Below, piece by piece: positions 1 to 64,000 of a DNA stretch of 64,000 nt (its first letter is position 1; every line of letters begins with the position of its first letter). Both the position numbers and the translations under genes were made by a program. The notes under the pieces are model-generated. The model saw nothing but the letters and a program-made list of their open reading frames with translations, did not search any database and was not told the origin of the DNA. Origin of the DNA: Sycobia sp. Sy_11 (Eukaryota; Arthropoda; Insecta; Hymenoptera; Epichrysomallidae); assembly GCA_018907035.1 (NCBI GenBank), contig JACCIC010000347.1, positions 1 to 64,000 on the forward strand, read 5' to 3'.

Positions 1-451
1 GTGACCTGCAGAGCGCGGCTTCGATAGTGCGCGCGACAATGGCCGCAGGTGATAGGGCCAAAGCTTGGCTGCTCTGTCGAGGCGGGGGAATAGAGCGCGG
101 TTTAGATAATGCGCGCGTCAACGGCCGCATGTGATAGGGCCGACGCTTTACCGCGCTGTAGCGGCGAGCAAGAAGAGCGCGATCGCAAAATGCGCGCGCT
201 AATGTTCTTCTGTGATTCGGCTGAAAAGTTCACCGCTCTCCCCACTCTGTAACAACCGGGGGAGCGAAGGCGAGCTTTAAAAGGCCGAGCGGCGAGCAGC
301 GGCGGTGATTTTTTTCTGTTACTATCGTCACACACTGTACTTACTATTACTGTTACTACTACTGTTACTACACACACTGCAATAAATTCAACAAAGTAAA
401 ATCGGATCATTTACTCGCGTACCTACTCCTCTTCCCAAGATTTCCACCACA
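1..451 (+). mobile_element. possible solo LTR, left end outside the window
   Basis: A GC-rich block ends abruptly in AT-rich DNA. It has the order expected of a retrotransposon LTR: tandem repeats (U3-like), a TATA-like TTTAAAAG at 276-283, a short-repeat R-like stretch, an AATAAA at 381-386, and an end in CCACCACA at 444-451. The left boundary and any target-site duplication lie outside the window, and no coding region of a retroelement is visible. A promoter or CpG-rich genomic repeat would look similar, so the LTR reading is inference. Confidence 0.27.
11..225. repeat. 82-bp tandem repeat, about 2.6 copies
   Basis: The motif GAGCGCG begins at 11, 93 and 175, an exact spacing of 82 bp. Copies 1 and 2 share long stretches including TGCGCGCG, GGCCGCA and GTGATAGGGCC; the third copy diverges after about 35 bp. 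It may be the U3 enhancer repeats of an LTR or a small satellite. Confidence 0.7.
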
Positions 452-60943
<60,492 letters not shown>

Positions 60944-61113
60944 GACCCGTCGACGACGCCACCGGGGTCGACTCCCGTGTCCGGCTCTCGGTGACTTTTT
61001 TCTTCCTTGATATATATAGGAATGAGCTACTTCACCGACGCGCCGACGCGCTTGTATTGCAATCGTGGCTTTTCCTTCTTTTTCTCTCTCGTCTTCCCGC
61101 TTTTTTTATTAAA
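60944..61113 (+). other. iav: probable iav 3' UTR start
   Basis: GC-rich sequence after the stop turns AT-rich. The first plausible cleavage signal is ATTAAA at 61108-61113; a second ATTAAA lies at 61780-61785. The true polyadenylation site cannot be told from sequence alone. Confidence 0.35.
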
Positions 61114-61252
61114 ACTCTGGGAGTCGTTAACACCCCTGATGCGGACACGGTAGCTTTTCTTTTTCCGAAGTTACTTCGTCCTTGTGATACGCTCTTGTAC
61201 GTCCCAGTGGTCACACAGATAGAGAAAGATAGAGAGAGGGAGAGAGAGAGAA

Positions 61253-61293
<41 letters not shown>

Positions 61294-64000
61294 TAGACAA
61301 ACGAAAGCAAATACAATTTTTCCGCATATAATACAGCCACTTTTTTTTGAATAACCTAAATGTTTTTGTAAGTTCATAAATTTGTTAGAGCGTAGTTAAT
61401 ATGTCGAAACGTTATGTATTTTTTTCGATGGCTTAAATTTTCATCGTTTACATTTTTAAATAACTTTCTTTTCGATATTAGAGCAAACACTGGTGTGGCA
61501 ATCTTTGCGCGCCGTCTTCTGCGTTTCGTTTATACGATACATCTGTGGTTTTTGAGAACGCATACACGCGCGTATACGTATAATAACTTGCGGTATTTCC
61601 GACACCTGAAAACAACGAGCAACGTTAAATTTAACCGGTGCTTATTGCTTTATCGAGCGAGTAGTCAAACTGTGAAGCTTGAAATTGCTTTGTATAAAGG
61701 ATTCTGTTTTTCTCTAAATGCTTGATAAAAAGAACACGTATATATACATAATATATATTGCAAGAAAAGGTAATTTAATATTAAAAGCCGAAAAAGTATT
61801 CAACTAAAGTGTGCGCTGCTCGTGTTTATTTGACGGAAATATTTTCAAAAAGTCATTAAATGTACATATTTTCTGTTTAGATTGAAAAAAAACTTATTAT
61901 TTCAAATACAATCCATCGGTAAATTAATGGGAAGTCCACGCCTAATCTAGGCAAGCGCACTTCCATAGTCGAGAGTCACTAAATAATGCGAACAGTACTT
62001 TGTACATAATAACGAATTATATAATACTATTGACAGTTCGAAGTTGATAAAGCTGTAGTCGATTACCTTCGATGTTAAAGTACAACGAATATGATAAGTT
62101 TGCTTTGATATATATATACGGAGAAACTTTTGGGCGAAAAATTTGTAATGCGTTTTGAATCGCTGATGCGTGAAACGCACGGCAAGGACTTCTACACTGA
62201 TTCTACAAGGACTCCATGTACATTGGAAACTTTTACGACGGAACAAATATCTTCTTACTTCTGCTTATATCCGGAATCACAGGAGCGCTGTTGTACTCAA
62301 CTCGATTACAAAAAATCCTCGAAAAGTTTCTCCGTGTATAATTAAAACTTTGATTTAAAATAATAATTGCGTCGTGTAAACACACACACACATACGCGCA
62401 TGCGCGCGCACATACACACGCACGCGCACGCACACACACAAATATCTTGTTTTAACATTTACAACTTTAATAATATAAGTTTCAATAACGAATTTAATTG
62501 GAACTTTCAATTATATCATATTTTATTTAATATTCAAAAATTGACACTCAATTATTATACATGTACATAAGAATCGAAACTTCATTGATTTGATGATTGC
62601 TTGACACATTGCTTTGAAGGAATTGTAAAAGATTCATTACATTGACGTTTTCGTTAAAAGATATTAATTATAAGTTCCATAGCCGATTATCTACGTATGG
62701 CAACATTTCTACCAATAACATTAAATCATATATTACTGTTGTGAGTGGTCCACAAAATAATAATAACAATTAAGATTCATTTTTACAGAAAAATAGTAGG
62801 CGCAATTTTCCAAGAAAAAAACAACGTGAAAAAAGCCACCATTATTATGCTATTAGGACGCAATACCTTTTTCGACGACTGAATTCGATCATTTCGCTCG
62901 CTTTAATCGCTCCGACTTGCAAAAAGCCTCGATTCCTGATAGATTTTCCAAGCATTTATCATCCTCACAAATCTAATCGAATATAGCGCCCAAAGCGTAA
63001 GTCACCCAGTGTACGAGCGCTAAATAGCATTGCCCCTACCCTCCTATATATATATATGATAGGCGTGGGTCGAAGAGGCGGATAAACGCGCCAAAAGTAA
63101 ACAGACGAAAAAAGATCTAAAAAAGGAAAAAAATAAGGGACAAAAAAGAAACGAAGCAAAAAGACGCCTGCCTCGGTCGACGCCGCGCACGAGCGCACCG
63201 TGCGCGCAATAACTCAGCCCGCGTCGCGCAGCTCGAGGGCCTCGCGGTGCCCGCGCGACATTAATTATTTTCGAAGGACAATTTGCCGGGGACGCGAGCA
63301 ATCGGAATCGCGTTAGCTCTCGCTCTCTCTCTCTCCCACCCCACGCCGTCGCTGGTGACTTTATTGAAAAAAATTGCCATTTCTCATCCAGCTATCGCCC
63401 TCTCTCGTTTCTCCTTGTCCTCCTCCTCTTCGATTTCGTATCTCTTCTTTTTCCTCCCGCCTCCTGGTGCTATCCCCCCTTTTTCGAGCAGTGCCCGGCG
63501 CGCTCTGTCTTTCCATTTTTGTTTTCTCTCCCCTCCCCCCCCCACCCTTTGCCGACCCACGGATTCTATCACGTAAACCGAGAATCTCGCGGGCGCGTTT
63601 GCCCTCGCAAAAACGCTGATAGCCCCCCCCCCGCCCTCTGTCTGTGTCTCTATCTCTCATGATCAAACCACTCTCCTGTATAAATACATTGCTGGCCTTA
63701 ATTTTCCCATTTATTAAAGGTTCTATACCATTTTTTGCGCTCTCATGATTTTTTTGTACAGACATACAACACTGCACACCTAGCCAGACAGTGCATCCGT
63801 TCATAGACGTCTTTACATATAGGATTCTGAAGCTTTTTTCCGGGATCCCAGCACCTCCCACCTCATAAAAATATTTTTTATTAATAACATATTAATTGAC
63901 AATGTAAAAACTGAATTGTACAAAATAATTTTTACATTAATATGTATTATGAGCATTTGTTAAGAAAAATTTTGGATTATTTGTTCAAAGGAAATTCGTC
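61114..64000. other. downstream region, no gene recognised
   Basis: It holds (GA)n at about 61221-61291 and a (CA)n/CG-alternating tract at about 62381-62440. A GC-rich, pyrimidine-rich stretch at 63000-63660 might be the promoter region of the next gene, but no coding exon could be identified. Short open frames on both strands look random. Confidence 0.5.
61221..61291. repeat. (GA)n microsatellite downstream of iav
   Basis: About 70 bp of GA with a few interruptions, in or just after the 3' UTR. Confidence 0.9.

Noticed and set aside
61405..61420. CGAAACGTTATG as a second hammerhead site downstream of iav
   Set aside because: No CUGANGA box or stem II precedes it.

Overview
The window is animal nuclear DNA, most likely from an insect and probably a hymenopteran; an ant would fit the alternation of AT-rich intron sequence, GC-rich islands and very many (TA)n and (GA)n microsatellites, but that placement is inference. 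There are no bacterial features. The one gene that can be read with confidence is the 3' part of inactive (iav), a TRPV-family cation channel gene on the + strand. Eleven coding exons (2870-2985, 4445-4675, 6280-6431, 32298-32514, 41221-41382, 43659-43856, 45223-45332, 47789-48129, 53973-54314, 57270-57636, 60745-60943) join in phase and give 810 complete residues ending at a TGA. The N-terminal and ankyrin-repeat exons lie to the left of the window.

Layout: 1-451 is a GC-rich block with an 82-bp tandem repeat that may be a solo LTR. From 452 to 2869 is upstream intron. Exons 1-3 (pre-TM1 region to TM4) occupy 2870-6431. A 25.9-kb intron (6432-32297) separates TM4 from the S4-S5 linker and holds most of the repeats, transposon remnants and GC-rich islands. 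Exons 4-7 (TM5, pore, TM6, TRP helix and conserved membrane-proximal tail) lie at 32298-45332. Exons 8-11 (47789-60943) encode a long, low-complexity, glutamine-rich cytoplasmic tail and a C-terminal segment without low complexity. From 60944 to 64000 is 3' UTR and downstream DNA, with another GC-rich stretch at 63000-63660 that could belong to a neighbouring gene.

How the parts work together: the exons form one polypeptide. From established knowledge of the family, Inactive assembles with Nanchung in the cilia of chordotonal neurons and is needed for hearing and proprioception. The tail region [19 protein letters not shown] and the WGRAS motif point to Inactive rather than Nanchung.

Most notable non-coding observations: a GC-AG intron in iav; a hammerhead-ribozyme-like core on the minus strand inside a repeat at 31564-31620; a dispersed inverted-repeat element family with three copies; a very short poly(A) retroposon with a 12-bp target-site duplication; a nested foldback at 42421-42555; and (TA)n tracts hugging both sides of the TM3-TM4 exon.
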